Below, piece by piece: positions 50,742 through 60,610 of a DNA stretch of 64,000 nucleotides. The DNA is taken from contig OY755237.1 of the NCBI GenBank assembly GCA_963576725.1, forward strand, positions 62,177,873 through 62,241,872. The letters run 5' to 3'. The translations under genes and the position numbers were made by a program. This stretch comes from Azorinus chamasolen. Its lineage: Eukaryota > Mollusca > Bivalvia > Cardiida > Solecurtidae. Each line of letters opens with the position of its first letter. Positions within the stretch are counted from its first letter, which is position 1. The notes beneath the pieces are model-generated. The model was not told where the DNA came from. It made no database searches and saw nothing but the letters and a program-made list of their open reading frames with translations.

Positions 50742-50939
50742 CCCTTTACTCCATGAATATTCATATAAGAAATGAATATTAATTAGATTAATGTCTTATA
50801 TATAGAAGCACATGAACATAGGGATTTTGGTCAGATCTATATAAATTCATAAGCAAACAGACCAGACCTATGGGAGTCGTCTGATCTCGGTCTATTCTGT
50901 TTGCAAAGGCGTAAAAAGACGTATTAATGTAGGAAAGTG
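50742..50939 (+). mobile_element. F-family TTAA-type MITE
   Basis: CTA-CCCTTTACTCCATGAATA left, ATGTAGGAAAGTG-TTAA right (50940-50943). Core AGCAAACAGACCAGACCTAT / GATCTCGGTCTATTCTGTTTGC with left arm and centre shortened. Confidence 0.78.
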
Positions 50940-50943
50940 TTAA

Positions 50944-51300
50944 TGTGTGTTGCATGATTGATTATACCATGGCAATGGCAAACATTCAATTTGAAAGCTG
51001 GCATAGATGTTGACTTGATTTCTATCTAAACCATGGACCAGACCACAGAAAGGGAAATCGTGTAAAAGTATTTCATATTCTAACGCACCATCACTCATGT
51101 GACACTCTTAAGTGGAATATATTGTTCACGTAACATAAATTGATCTTAATTAAATGATGCATACTATTTGTGAACAAAAGATGCATGTCCCATTGATCGA
51201 TGAGAAGAACAATTTGTAGATAGCAGTGATGCATTCTGTCTGTGGCAATATACTACAGTATTTATGAGAGAATCAGTCCATGTGTGCATAGTTTTAAATA
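50944..51300. other. Non-coding, nothing recognised
   Basis: No palindrome or terminus seen. The minus frame 51164-51412 runs into the C element and is not a gene. Confidence 0.4.
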
Positions 51301-51301
51301 C

Positions 51302-51488
51302 TTCAGATAAAGGTGCGTACCCAAATACTGAATTCGTAATTTCTCCATCAAAACCTATACTGTAACCACTCTCTAGAATCATCTCTTCGAGGCGATTCAA
51401 AATAATGGTCACATTATAGGGTTTGGTAGAGTAATAAAGGAGTTATTCGTGAAAATGTTTAAGTTTACGCATCCAATCTGGAGCTCTG
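51302..51488. mobile_element. C-family palindromic MITE
   Basis: TTCAGATAAAGGTGCGTACC left, ACGCATCCAATCTGGAGCTCTG right (51467-51488). Arms TTTCTCCATCAAAACCTATA and TTATAGGGTTTGGTAGAGTA. Confidence 0.78.
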
Positions 51489-51546
51489 TTAACCTTCTCT
51501 TAGAATACATAGCAAACAATACGGACGAACATAAAGTTTTGTGCTA

Positions 51547-51738
51547 ACCCATTACCTATGTACATGTATCAACACATGAATGACGTTTACAAACAACTTT
51601 GATACTGATGAGATGACGAGTAACTTGGCATCTCACCAGGATTCAAGCTGTCTGTTTGATATTCAATGCTGGAACGAGTCGGGAGTAAAAGCAAATGGTA
51701 ACGGGTCGGTAGACATTATTGTTGTATCAGGCTAAGAG
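51547..51738 (+). mobile_element. D5: D-core MITE with distinct ends
   Basis: CTAA-CCCATTACCTATGT left, TCAGGCTAAGAG-TTAA right. Core ACAAACAACTTTGATACTGA, GACGAGTAACTTGGCATCTC, CAGGATTCAAGCTGTCTGTT. Confidence 0.65.
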
Positions 51739-51775
51739 TTAAATAGATTGAGAACTGAATATACAATACTAAATG

Positions 51776-51983
51776 TACAGTGAAACCTCTCTAAACCGGA
51801 CGTTAAATGTAGTATAAATATCGGTCTTGGAGACAGGTGGCAGCTTAATGCAGGGTGAAAGTCATGCAGAAAGCTCCTCTAGGAGCTTTCTGTATGACTT
51901 TCACCCTGCATTAAGCAGTCACCTGCTTAAAAGTATCTTATTTTTTCTCTACTAGAATTCCGGTTTAGAGAAGTTTTAGTGTA
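51776..51983. mobile_element. A2 pogo-like MITE, reference copy
   Basis: TACAGTGAAACCTCTCTAAA to GGTTTAGAGAAGTTTTAGTGTA (51962-51983). Contains AAATATCGGTCTTGGAGACA on the left and CTCTACTAGAATTCCGG on the right. Hairpin near perfect over about 40 bp per arm with centre GCTCCTCTAGGAGC. Confidence 0.88.
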
Positions 51984-52343
51984 ATGCCTTTTGGTATAAT
52001 ACGACTAGATGTTGCTGCTTTGATAAACTGTACCCGTTACATGTATCACCCGTATTTACTGGAAGCAGTTGACGTAACATAATTGAAAGACAATATATTT
52101 ATCGCATAGGAATGCCAATTTTATCAATACTTGTAAATAAGTGTTTAGCAGTCATCCAATAAAATTATGTTTCCACCCTTCTTGCAATGAATTGTGTAAT
52201 ACTATTAAATGCGATGCCCTTTATTGCCGTAAAATATATCGCTTTCATGTTGAATTCTTGTATTGCAAATATGACAGGACTATGCAGGCGACGTTGTAAT
52301 AGTCGTGCTGACTGTGGTTTACCTTCTGTTTGATAAAAAGAAT
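51984..52343. other. Non-coding, nothing recognised
   Basis: No structure seen. Confidence 0.4.
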
Positions 52344-52509
52344 ATAGTAAACCCCCTATTAAACGGAAGTCATATTTAGTATAAAAGTCGGCCTTGGAGG
52401 CAGCATATAGCTTAATGCGGGATAAAATCTCAACTAGGAGCGTTCGGCATGACGTTCACCCTGCATTAAGCAGCAACTAGAATTCCGTTTGAGAGGGGGT
52501 TTATAGTAT
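52344..52509. mobile_element. A2 MITE, degenerate
   Basis: TATAGTAAACCCCCTATTAA to GAGAGGGGGTTTATAGTA. The left hairpin arm is partly deleted (GGGATAAAATCTCAACTAGG). Confidence 0.7.
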
Positions 52510-52764
52510 TACATTCGTAATTATTTTCTATTATTTCTATCAATCTCGTTAACTGCAAATACTGTGGCACGATCACAGTGTTATATAACGTAGATTAAAT
52601 AACTTGTTTGATACAAGAACTAATAAATACATACGCTCTGATTCACGATCCGTTTTAATGTATTCAATAGAATCAATGATTTTCTCATCTAACCATTTGA
52701 GAGCCTGTATTCTCATCTGCTGGGCACGTTTGCGTCTGATATAGGTTTAACAAGATAAACATAT

Positions 52765-52836
52765 AGCCAAACGGTTTGGCTTCTAATTAGACGCCGAGTT
52801 ACTTGGTGTTTCGTCTGGATCCAAATTGCTTGCATA
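52765..52836. mobile_element. D core palindrome
   Basis: GCCAAACGGTTTGGCTTCTA, GACGCCGAGTTACTTGGTGT, GTCTGGATCCAAATTGCTTGC. Termini not seen. Confidence 0.6.
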
Positions 52837-52884
52837 TATATAATTGATATCAAAGAGCCGTCGTCATGGCACTGAATGTGTTAA

Positions 52885-53126
52885 CCCTTCGCTTGCTGAA
52901 TTTTAAAATACATTTCTCCTTCTTTACCCATGCCCTGTTTTATAATAACATATATCTTCACTGTGTACACGTATTTCGCTGTGCAATCACTGCTGTGGAG
53001 TGCACTGGTTGCACAATCAATTTGTAAATAGAGCAGACCTAGATGAGACAGCTCCTGCAGGAGCTGTCTCATCTGGGTATTCACTATTTACACGTAAGTA
53101 TATTGACGCGAATAGCAAGCGAAGGG
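52885..53126 (-). mobile_element. E-family TTAA-type MITE (242 bp)
   Basis: TTAA 52881-52884 and 53127-53130. CCCTTCGCTTGCTG left, GCAAGCGAAGGG right. Perfect centre AGCTCCTGCAGGAGCT. Confidence 0.9.
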
Positions 53127-53149
53127 TTAATAGCAATGCTTGTTTGAAC

Positions 53150-53226
53150 CAAAGAATAGATGGAAATAAAAAATATACTCTAAGAAAGCAAGAATAGATG
53201 GAAATAAAACATATACTCTAAGAAAG
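53150..53226. repeat. ~37 bp tandem duplication
   Basis: AGAATAGATGGAAATAAAA(A/C)ATATACTC... twice in a row with one mismatch; a recent local duplication. Confidence 0.85.
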
Positions 53227-53339
53227 CGTTAAGTTCTGAAAGTAGGAGATCCTTCAAAAGTAAAAGCAGCAAAACATCAAAGTATCAGATTCAGAACATT
53301 ATTAGATAGTAGACAGGTCGTATTTTACACTTATATTTT

Positions 53340-53487
53340 ACCCTGTCCAACCTGACCGTCATTTGCAAACAGCTTAGATCCAGAAGAGACGCCGAGTAAA
53401 TCGGCGTCTCATCAGGATCCAAGCTGTTTGACTCTGGATCAGTTATTCCTCTTTGAGCAAATGTTGTTTGTTTCGTCAGAATAAGAG
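53340..53487 (+). mobile_element. D-type MITE, left end eroded
   Basis: GCAAACAGCTTAGATCCAGA, GACGCCGAGTAAATCGGCGT, CAGGATCCAAGCTGTTTGAC; right end TCAGAATAAGAG-TTAA. Confidence 0.7.
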
Positions 53488-53491
53488 TTAA

Positions 53492-54018
53492 CAAAGGTTG
53501 ATACACTTTGTGCAATGAATAGCGTTTGAACGAGAAATAATCACGCAGTCACTTTTGGCTTTGAATTTGTAATTGCGGATTTCATAATGCATTAAGTGTA
53601 TTCCAAAACGCTGTTGACAAGGATTTACAGCTATAACACTTACTTCATGTTCGTTCATTTATTGACGTTGTGTCATGTTTAATTTTGGAGTCTGTCAGTA
53701 AACACGAATAATTTCGTTCGAGTAGCATGTTTTATATTAACCGTGTCATGTGTGATATGTCTTCGATAACAAACACAGGTCAATGACACGACATTAACGC
53801 GATGTCACAGAACGTTCTACACTGTGCTTCAAGTTGATTCAAAACAGACATACGTGTATTTAGGAACGTCTAAAATGTAGACTCATATCGGAAGCCGAGT
53901 CTTTACAGTTAATATTTCCCGAAATGCATGTGTTTCTCCGTGGGCGGCACATCTTTACTAATTAGACTTATATAATCAAAGTACTTTGCCGATCTGCCCG
54001 CCATAGAACTATTATGTC
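53492..54018. other. Non-coding, nothing recognised
   Basis: About 0.5 kb without recognised elements or frames. Confidence 0.45.
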
Positions 54019-54022
54019 TTAA

Positions 54023-54264
54023 CCCTTTCCCTCATATAAACGTGTTTTCACGCATTTGCAAACAGATTAGACCCATATCAGACGGCTCCTATAGAAGCCG
54101 TCTGATCAGGGTCTGCTCTGTTTGCTAATGGAATTCAAACTATCTGTTTCTTTACTTTCTAAAATGGCTACAATGGTCCAACTTCCATATTTCATTATTA
54201 CTACTTTGTCCATGAATATTCAGTAGGTATTGAAATTTGTAATAAACACAGAACAGGGATAGGG
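54023..54264 (+). mobile_element. B-family TTAA-type MITE
   Basis: TTAA 54019-54022 and 54265-54268. CCCTTTCCCTCATATAAACG and CAGAACAGGGATAGGG. Core AAACAGATTAGACCCATATC, GACGGCTCCTATAGAAGCCG, CAGGGTCTGCTCTGTTTGCT. Confidence 0.88.
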
Positions 54265-54479
54265 TTAAACGTCACGTTATATTCCACGAGCAGAACAAAC
54301 CACAAATACGACAAGTCTGCACGATACACAATCTCTAAAGAAAAACAAACTGATAATCAGATAATAGTCGAGTGCTCATACAATAGAGCCATTGTCATTG
54401 CCATCTCATGTTTTGCAACTTTCCTTCACATTTGTTCCAGTTATCAGCACTTTTTATAATGAACATTTATGCATATATT

Positions 54480-54630
54480 AATCACTTCCTGAATATTCAT
54501 TAACTTGCTGTATTGTAATATGTTCAAGGGAATGTATGGCTTAGACAACATCTCCAAAGGCATATCTATATAAGTTCCTGGGTCTACAATGTATGCAAAG
54601 GCGTTAAAAGGCGTTATTATACGCAATGGT
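54480..54630 (+). mobile_element. F-like MITE, degenerate
   Basis: TCCTGAATATTCATTAAC left; CCTGGGTCTACAATGTATGC and AAAGGCGTTAAAAGGCGTTA right. The hairpin has gone. Confidence 0.5.
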
Positions 54631-54837
54631 AAGCGATGTATACGTACCAATTTGAGTCTTTATAACTTGATATGTGTTTTGGTCTTTGAGAACATGGTTT
54701 CATGCATTACATGTAACTGTCCGTAATCAAAATTATTACCACAGGTATTTTAGAGGATTGGTATGATAAATGTTGACCCTGTTTTAAGAACCACTATTAA
54801 TTAAGCGTCATGTTTCATGATGAGATGCGGTATCTCA

Positions 54838-55150
54838 AACCTTTACCGCATGAATATCCATGTAACAAATAATTATATAGTAAAACCTCTCTCTAACGGC
54901 CACTAACTTGTGTTAATTAATTGGTAAGTAAGGCAGGTGGCTGCTTAAGCAACCACCTGCCTTAAATACAAAAATGATGTAGTTTAGTGGCCGTTGTAGA
55001 GAGTTGTTACTGTATTTATCATATTTATGACTTTTATAATGGTATATAAACACCGAACCTTTAGATATGGCACACACTGTACGATAGGAGTCCATAAGCA
55101 AACCGTACAAACCTCTATCAAACGGTTCCTGCTTTGCAAAGGTATATACA
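54838..55150 (+). mobile_element. F-family MITE split by A3
   Basis: AACCTTTACCGCATGAATAT and GTAACAAATAATTA, then A3, then TTTATAATGGTATATAAACA, CCATAAGCAAACCGTACAAA and TTTGCAAAGGTATATAC. Confidence 0.65.
54876..55013. mobile_element. A3 MITE, short form with new hairpin
   Basis: TATAGTAAAACCTCTCTCTA to GAGAGTTGTTACTGTA. The usual core is deleted so that GGCAGGTGGCTGCTTAAGCA meets its complement directly, giving a new perfect palindrome centre. Confidence 0.75.
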
Positions 55151-55300
55151 AGTATTTCAATGGGGTAAGATGTTATGCAACTGTGCATTACGCAAAGTGT
55201 CTGCATCCCTATCTCATTTTTCATAATGTTTGTAATGGTCATTTTGATAACAATTTCATACACATTTTCCATTTCCAGCCTTACATCTGACATAAATAGT

Positions 55301-55474
55301 CAGAGTTACAGATACATGTGCGTACCCAAATACTAAAATCGTCATTTCTCCACCAAACCCACTTGTGTTACAACTCTTTGTGAATCGTCTCTGCGAGCGG
55401 CATAACGTTTTGCGGAGAAATAAAGAAGTTATTCTTGAAAATATTGTATTTTACTCACATTATCTGGACCTTGA
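55301..55474. mobile_element. C-family palindromic MITE
   Basis: GTTACAGATACATGTGCGTA left, CACATTATCTGGACCTTG right. Left arm TTTCTCCACCAAACCCACTT; right arm strongly mutated (CATAACGTTTTGCGGAGAAA). Confidence 0.65.
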
Positions 55475-55556
55475 CACATGATATGTATCTGTGCTTATTG
55501 CAATGACTGGTGTGTTTATTGTTTATCGTTAAAGTGATTTCCCTACAATAAACGTA

Positions 55557-55757
55557 TACAGTAGAATCTTCCTTAATTGGCCATCAACAAGAAGTCTAAT
55601 TGTAGGCCTGTAAAACAGATTGTAGCTTAATGCAGGTCAAAAGTAATGCAGACAGCTCCTGTATGAGCTTTTGCATTACATATGTCCTGAATTAAAGCAA
55701 CCACCTGTATAAGCCCCCCGTGTTCAATAAATGACTGGCTGCTTAAGACAGGCTCAG
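55557..55757. mobile_element. A4 pogo-like MITE
   Basis: TACAGTAGAATCTTCCTTAA left, TGCTTAAGACAGGCTCAG right (outer end mutated). Arms GTAGCTTAATGCAGGTCAAA / GTCCTGAATTAAAGCAACCA. Confidence 0.75.
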
Positions 55758-55802
55758 ATTGTCAATTTGAGCTATTTCAAACAATGCCCCTGTGATACGA
55801 AA

Positions 55803-56131
55803 TACAGTAAAACCACTGGCACTTGATTGAAAAAAACTATAGTTTATTTATAGCAACTAGTACATTAATACATGATATAACTATTATATTACACTAACTA
55901 TAGTCTGTTTCGATCAAGTGCCAGTGAGTAAAACCTGTCTATAACGACCACTAAATTACATCTAATGATATGTGTTAAAGGCAGGTGGTTGCTTAAAGCA
56001 AGGTGAAAGTAAAACAGAACGCTCCTATAGGAGCGTTTTGTTTTACTTTCACTTTGCTCTAAGCAGCCACCTGCCCTTAATACCAATTAATTAACACAAT
56101 TTAGTGGCCGTTATAGAGAGGTTTTACTGTA
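55803..56131. mobile_element. A3 pogo-like MITE split by a 113 bp element
   Basis: TACAGTAAAAC ... CTGTCTATAACGACCACTAA ... GAGAGGTTTTACTGTA. Hairpin GGTGAAAGTAAAACAGAACG, centre GCTCCTATAGGAGC, near perfect. Removing 55814-55934 restores a normal A3. Confidence 0.9.
55814..55926. mobile_element. 113 bp MITE with 8 bp target duplication
   Basis: CACTGGCACTTGATTGAAA and TTTCGATCAAGTGCCAGTG are 19 bp inverted ends with one mismatch. AGTAAAAC is duplicated at 55806-55813 and 55927-55934. An 8 bp duplication fits hAT, P or Merlin-type elements. Single copy in the window. Confidence 0.92.
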
Positions 56132-56480
56132 AAATGTTGTTGTCGATACTTCTAATGTTTATTGTACAATACAATATCATCGGCCTGAGTCCAACAGTTA
56201 CGAAACTAAACAGGCAACCCGAATAAATACTGATACATTGGCGAATAGCACCCTGGTCTTCAATGTCGAACCCTTGAAAGTTGTGTCTCTTTTTCATCGT
56301 TTATTCGATTAGTTTTCTTGCGACATACTTCTTGTCGTGGTATAAAAATGATTTATGTAATTTTAGTTCATTTTTAGATTGTGTTGCAAGTATAGACTAT
56401 CACTATAAAAACGACATTGCTATGAAAAACGACTTTCTGATATGAATAAAGAAAATGCAGATTCAGATGCATCATTTTAT
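56132..56480. other. Non-coding, nothing recognised
   Basis: No structure recognised. Confidence 0.4.
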
Positions 56481-56482
56481 CT

Positions 56483-56830
56483 GCAAACATAGCAGACTCT
56501 AATCAGACAGTTATCTCTCGTCTTCACATGATGCTGAATTTGGTTATAATCTGTTTGTAAATGCATAATGCCAATTTATGTTACCCTTATTGCTAACCGC
56601 GATATAAGTAACGCTTGATAACAGCTTGGTTCCAGATGAGAAGCCAACAACCAGGTGCCTCGTCGGAATTTAAGCTGTTTGACATTAAGTCATTCCTTTC
56701 CCAAAAGTTTGAGACATGGCACTTAGTCAATAGTTTATCGAAGACTTGATGGAATTATAAGTAGTCTAAACTGCACCAGATCCCAGTTTGTTTGAGGTTG
56801 TTTTGTTTTGTCACAGCGGAGTATGGCTTA
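56483..56830. mobile_element. F-like core then D4-like element
   Basis: GCAAACATAGCAGACTCTAA / TATAATCTGTTTGTAAATGC at 56484-56565 is a decayed core. From 56583 ACCCTTATTGCTAACC, ACAGCTTGGTTCCAGATGAG and GAATTTAAGCTGTTTGACAT are D4-like. Confidence 0.5.
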
Positions 56831-56831
56831 A

Positions 56832-56983
56832 CCCTTCAAAACATGAATATTCATAGGCAAAAGATTTATAATGAAATATGGAAGGTGGGTAAATGTAACC
56901 ATTTTAGAAACTGAAAAACAGATATAGATCTACCCTGTTTGCAAATGCGTTCAAATGTGTTTGTATGAAGGTGAAGGAAAGGA
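56832..56983 (-). mobile_element. B-family MITE lacking its core
   Basis: TTAA 56828-56831 and 56984-56987. CCCTTCAAAACATGAATA left, GAAGGAAAGGA right. AGATATAGATCTACCCTGTTTGC (56924 onward) shows the hairpin and left outer arm deleted. Confidence 0.78.
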
Positions 56984-56987
56984 TTAA

Positions 56988-57460
56988 TGGTTTGAAGAGT
57001 TCCAGGGGTGTTATATGTGATGAACAATGAAAGTGAAAACAAGCTTTTGTTTTATTTATCAATATATTTGTAAAAACCCAATCCATATTGTATATAAACT
57101 AACATACATAAAATTATTTCAACGGCATTTACATATCAAAATTAAAAACATAATATAGCATATTCGCTGTATTCTGAGAAGACGCTAAAATCCTGTTGGC
57201 AATACCAGACTCTGTATTCATTAAGCGAGTACACATTACTGTTAAGAATTTAATAAATGGTTACTGACTTGTTTTGGAAAATGTATTGCGCAATGCTCCC
57301 TGAAATCAGCAAAACATGAACTTGATACTGAACATGGGTAACTATAGTGGTAAATAACATAACAAATATTTTATTTGGCATAAAGTTGCAAAAACACATT
57401 ATGCAATAAACACTTGTAGAATTGGTGAAATTGTGAAAAACATGTTAATTATACCTATAT
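56988..57460. other. Non-coding, nothing recognised
   Basis: AT-rich, no element seen. Confidence 0.4.
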
Positions 57461-57461
57461 A

Positions 57462-57655
57462 TACAGTAAAACCTCTCTTAACCGGACATTAAATTTAGTA
57501 TAAATATCGGTCTTGGAGACAGGTGACAGATTAATGCAGGGTGGGAGCCATGCAGAAAGCTCCTAGAGGACTTCCACCCTGCATTAAGCAGTTACCTGTC
57601 TAAAATATCTAAATTCTTCTCTTCTAGAATTCCGGTTAAGAGAGGTTTTACTGTA
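57462..57655. mobile_element. A2 pogo-like MITE
   Basis: TACAGTAAAACCTCTCTTAA to GAGAGGTTTTACTGTA, ends perfect. The right hairpin arm is shortened (GCTCCTAGAGGACTTCCACC). Confidence 0.85.
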
Positions 57656-57852
57656 TGTGATACATGTTTCAGAGAAAAAGGAGAAACGCTTCTTTTACAT
57701 TTTCTAAATAACTTACTGGTAAGAAAATCACAGTAACCATTTTCATTTTTAGATCTTAATCTAAATTCAGATTGTAAGATTTTAATCAAGCTGTGGATTG
57801 CAGATTTGGTTTCTGATCAGTAAATGGTTTGTTTGTTTATTTGAAATAGTGT

Positions 57853-57990
57853 ATACAGTAATCAATACCGGTCGTCTATAAGACAACTGACAGCTTAATG
57901 CAGGACGCACGCTCCAATAATGTTTTCTGCAGGACTTTCATGCTGTATTAAACAGCCGCCTGCTTAAACATATTCAAATTCTTAGGAGCT
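57853..57990. mobile_element. A2 MITE, degenerate
   Basis: TATACAGTAATCAATACCGG, GACAGCTTAATGCAGGACGC, TTCATGCTGTATTAAACAGC. Right end lost. Confidence 0.6.
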
Positions 57991-58029
57991 TAGATTAGGA
58001 TAGTAATACTACAAAAGAGTGCTTGTAAA

Positions 58030-58217
58030 GGCGTGCAACATTTAGCGAAAATGTTGCTACATATAGCGGCAGTACAATTTTTGCGACATTTTTGCGTTAT
58101 ATATGCGACATATAACGCCAGGAGGTTTTGCGACATTCAGAGTTAAGTTCGACATTCAGCACAAGCCTTGCGACATGTCACGTCAAGTGTGGTATTTAGC
58201 GTCGGTGCGACGTTTAA
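58030..58217. repeat. Degenerate GCGACAT(T/A)TAGCG repeats
   Basis: At least eight irregular copies of TTGCGACAT, some followed by ATATAACGC or TTAGCG. A similar piece is near 60795-60825. The D copy at 58218 is inserted at its right border, after which GTTGCTACAC continues. Confidence 0.65.
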
Positions 58218-58439
58218 CCCTTTCGCTGCCAATGCCGGATCTGTGATTACCTATGCAAACAGTTTGGATCCAGATGAGACGCCGAGTAACTCGGCGTCTC
58301 ATCAGGATCCAAATGTTTGTTACTGTTACTATGTTTTTGAAAAAAAAATGAAGAAAATCAAAAGAATGAAAATGTGTATCAGACGACAAAGTTAGCAGAC
58401 GAAAAAGTTAGCAGGCGACAGAGTTTGGCAGCGAAAGGG
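58218..58439 (+). mobile_element. D-family TTAA-type MITE
   Basis: TTAA 58214-58217 and 58440-58443. CCCTTTCGCTGCCAATGCCG and GGCAGCGAAAGGG. Core AACAGTTTGGATCCAGATGA, perfect GACGCCGAGTAACTCGGCGT, then ATCAGGATCCAAATG. The tail has three GCAGACGA-like direct repeats (others have two). Confidence 0.9.
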
Positions 58440-58683
58440 TTAAAGTTGCTACACTAACACCACCAGTACTTACCAAAAGACACCAAAAAGTCACTTGGGA
58501 AAAGCGGTAACATGAATTACATTTATTATAATTTATTGATATCATTATACACAATAAACTCTACATGTATCAGTCGGAAAAATATAGTGACGTTTAAAAT
58601 AATATTTCTCATGCACTAAGATATATTTTCAAAATCGATTTCTCACACTGAATGAAAAATAATAACCAAACAAAATAAATTTC

Positions 58684-58758
58684 ACTGAGATTTGAACCCT
58701 TGACCCTTTGCACAGGAAGCCTACGACATATCCACTAAACTATCGGGACGACGTTAAT
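58684..58758 (-). mobile_element. tRNA-like sequence, probable SINE head
   Basis: Minus strand: GATAGTTTAGTGGATATGTC (A-box-like) and AAGGGTTCAAATCTC (B box) at tRNA spacing. No acceptor pairing is evident, so a working tRNA is unlikely. Confidence 0.5.
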
Positions 58759-59405
58759 TACAATGTATACAGGGTGTCACAAAAACAGAACCAGTGATAA
58801 GATATGCAAATAATGTCATATTGTCAATATTTCTACATTGAAGGTATATACACATGTAGCTTCGTAGAGACAACATTTTGCCATATAGTGTCAACATTTT
58901 GTCCAAAAATATTTTTTTAAGATATCAGCATTAAAAAGGCACTCCAAACGCCGTTTTAACATGATATCGTTTTGTCACGCGACGCGCACACTAGTTAGGC
59001 CGCTGTCACTGCATATTGTTTTGACATTCCATCCATATTTTTCGCTTTTGATTAACTGTTTTAAACATCAAACTAATTAATAAAAAATAATAACATAAAA
59101 CTATGATTCCAAGATGGATTTAAAGCTGTACAAATTAATTTCATTAATTGATAAAATGCTGGTAATAAGATAAATAGCACACATGATTGATAAGAATCGT
59201 CGAACAAAGTATAATACGAATCGTTTTTGAGTATCATTTTGCCAGCACCTGCTGCTAAACCCACGCAGTGGTTTTATCTTCTGCAAAAGTGGTTCACTGA
59301 TACATTAAATGCATATTATTACCATCAACTATACATGACCCTAGTGTCACTGGGCCTTATCAGTAAAACGAAATTTCTAGGCTAAAGAATTATAAAGATG
59401 TTGTA
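58759..59405. other. Mostly unassigned
   Basis: TACAGGGTGTCACAAAAACA at 58768 resembles the start of some mariner-like elements, but I find no matching right end. Minus frames 59073-59286 are unremarkable. Confidence 0.35.
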
Positions 59406-59409
59406 TGGC

Positions 59410-59592
59410 ATTATATTCTTAGACTACTCACCACACTAACATCAATAACATAATGCAAGACGACAATAATGCAAAACGCTTCTATTGTTTTTTTTCTGCA
59501 AAGCTTTCAACATACATTAAGCAGCTACCTGTTTTAAAGGACACCATATCTATTGATTAGGTGCTCACTTTAGAAGGGTTCTGATGTAGTGA
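59410..59592. mobile_element. A4-like MITE, degenerate
   Basis: ATAATGCAAGACGACAATAA, AAACGCTTCTATTG, TACATTAAGCAGCTACCTGT and right end TTAGAAGGGTTCTGATGTA. Confidence 0.6.
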
Positions 59593-59920
59593 ATTTGATA
59601 CATTTGTTGTTAATATGAGTCAGACGCCATAAATGATGAATAGAGATAGGTTTGAATAGATGATTACTTATATTTACTGATATTATATGAAAACTGGGGA
59701 ATTGTTTTGATTTCCGTTCGCAGACATAAGGTCAGACTTTAAATGGTGATCTAAAACAGAACATTTATTCTATCATCAAGATTGGTCCATGAATCAATGG
59801 AAACCTAAAGAGAATCACAACATCGACATAAATGTTTCTGTAGACAAGTCCCAGTAAAATGAGTGTTTCATTGGAAGGTAACTATATCAATAAGCGAAAA
59901 ATTGAAAATTTAATACTATT
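59593..59920. other. Non-coding, nothing recognised
   Basis: No element seen. Confidence 0.4.
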
Positions 59921-59921
59921 T

Positions 59922-60345
59922 GAGGTCCAGATAAGTTGCGTAAATTAACCCATTTGCTCCCAGCTGATTCTTCCATGCTAATATATTGGATTAATCTATT
60001 TTTTATCTAAGGGATGTCTGGTCTAAATTTTCATTTTTCTTTTGTTTTATATTGAATTTCCTATCAGCAAACAGTGTAGACTCTGATCAGACGCCGCATT
60101 ATGCGGCGTCTGATCAGAGTCTACACTGTTTGCCTACGTCCCATATATGTGATCGTGGGAGCAAATGGGTTAAAACAGTCATGTTCAAGAACAACTCCTA
60201 TATTTCTTCACAAAAGTCCCTATGTTGTGACCACTCTTTTAAATCGTATCGAAGAGCCAGTTATAAAGAGTGGTCAAAACAAAAGGTTTGATGGACAACT
60301 GACGATTTTAGTACGTGAGTACGCACATCTATCTGATGCCCTGAC
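59922..60345. mobile_element. C-family MITE split by an I element
   Basis: GAGGTCCAGATAAGTTGCGT and AAATTAA before; TTAAAACAGTCATGTTCAAG, TTTCTTCACAAAAGTCCCTA and ACGCACATCTATCTGATG after. Other C copies have AAATTTAAACATTTTCAAG here, so I used that TTAA. Confidence 0.8.
59949..60169 (+). mobile_element. I-family TTAA-type MITE, intact
   Basis: TTAA 59945-59948 and 60170-60173. CCCATTTGCTCCCAGC and GTGGGAGCAAATGGG are perfect inverted ends. Core GCAAACAGTGTAGACTCTGA, GACGCCGCATTATGCGGCGT, partner perfect over 32 bp per arm. Younger than the C element it interrupts. Confidence 0.92.
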
Positions 60346-60417
60346 TGTGTTGCACATTTAACAATGCACCAAGGCTCAGTATGAATAATTCATCAAATGG
60401 ACATTCTGTTCTGCTTA

Positions 60418-60610
60418 ACTAAACTCTTCTCCCTCCTGATTGGCATTTTAAACAGCTTGGATCTAGGTGAGATGCCTGGAAATTAAGCTTCTCATAGGCA
60501 TCTAAGCTGTTTGACACTCGGTCAATAGATTCTCCAATATGTACTCGATTCGGAAGTAGTCAAATTACTACAGATCCAGATTTGAGCAAATGTTAAAGTT
60601 ATGTTTTTAC
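60418..60610. mobile_element. D4-family MITE
   Basis: CTAAACTCTTCTCCC left. Core AAACAGCTTGGATCTAGGTG / CATAGGCATCTAAGCTGTTT; tail ACTCGGTCAATAGATTCTCC. Confidence 0.55.

Noticed and set aside
54913..55293. 126-residue minus frame, second longest in the window
   Set aside because: Runs across an A3 and an F element and is opposed by an overlapping plus frame (55027-55290). No recognisable domain.
58768..58800. Mariner-like left end TACAGGGTGTCACAAAAACA
   Set aside because: No matching right terminus found downstream in inverted orientation. Kept only as a note.
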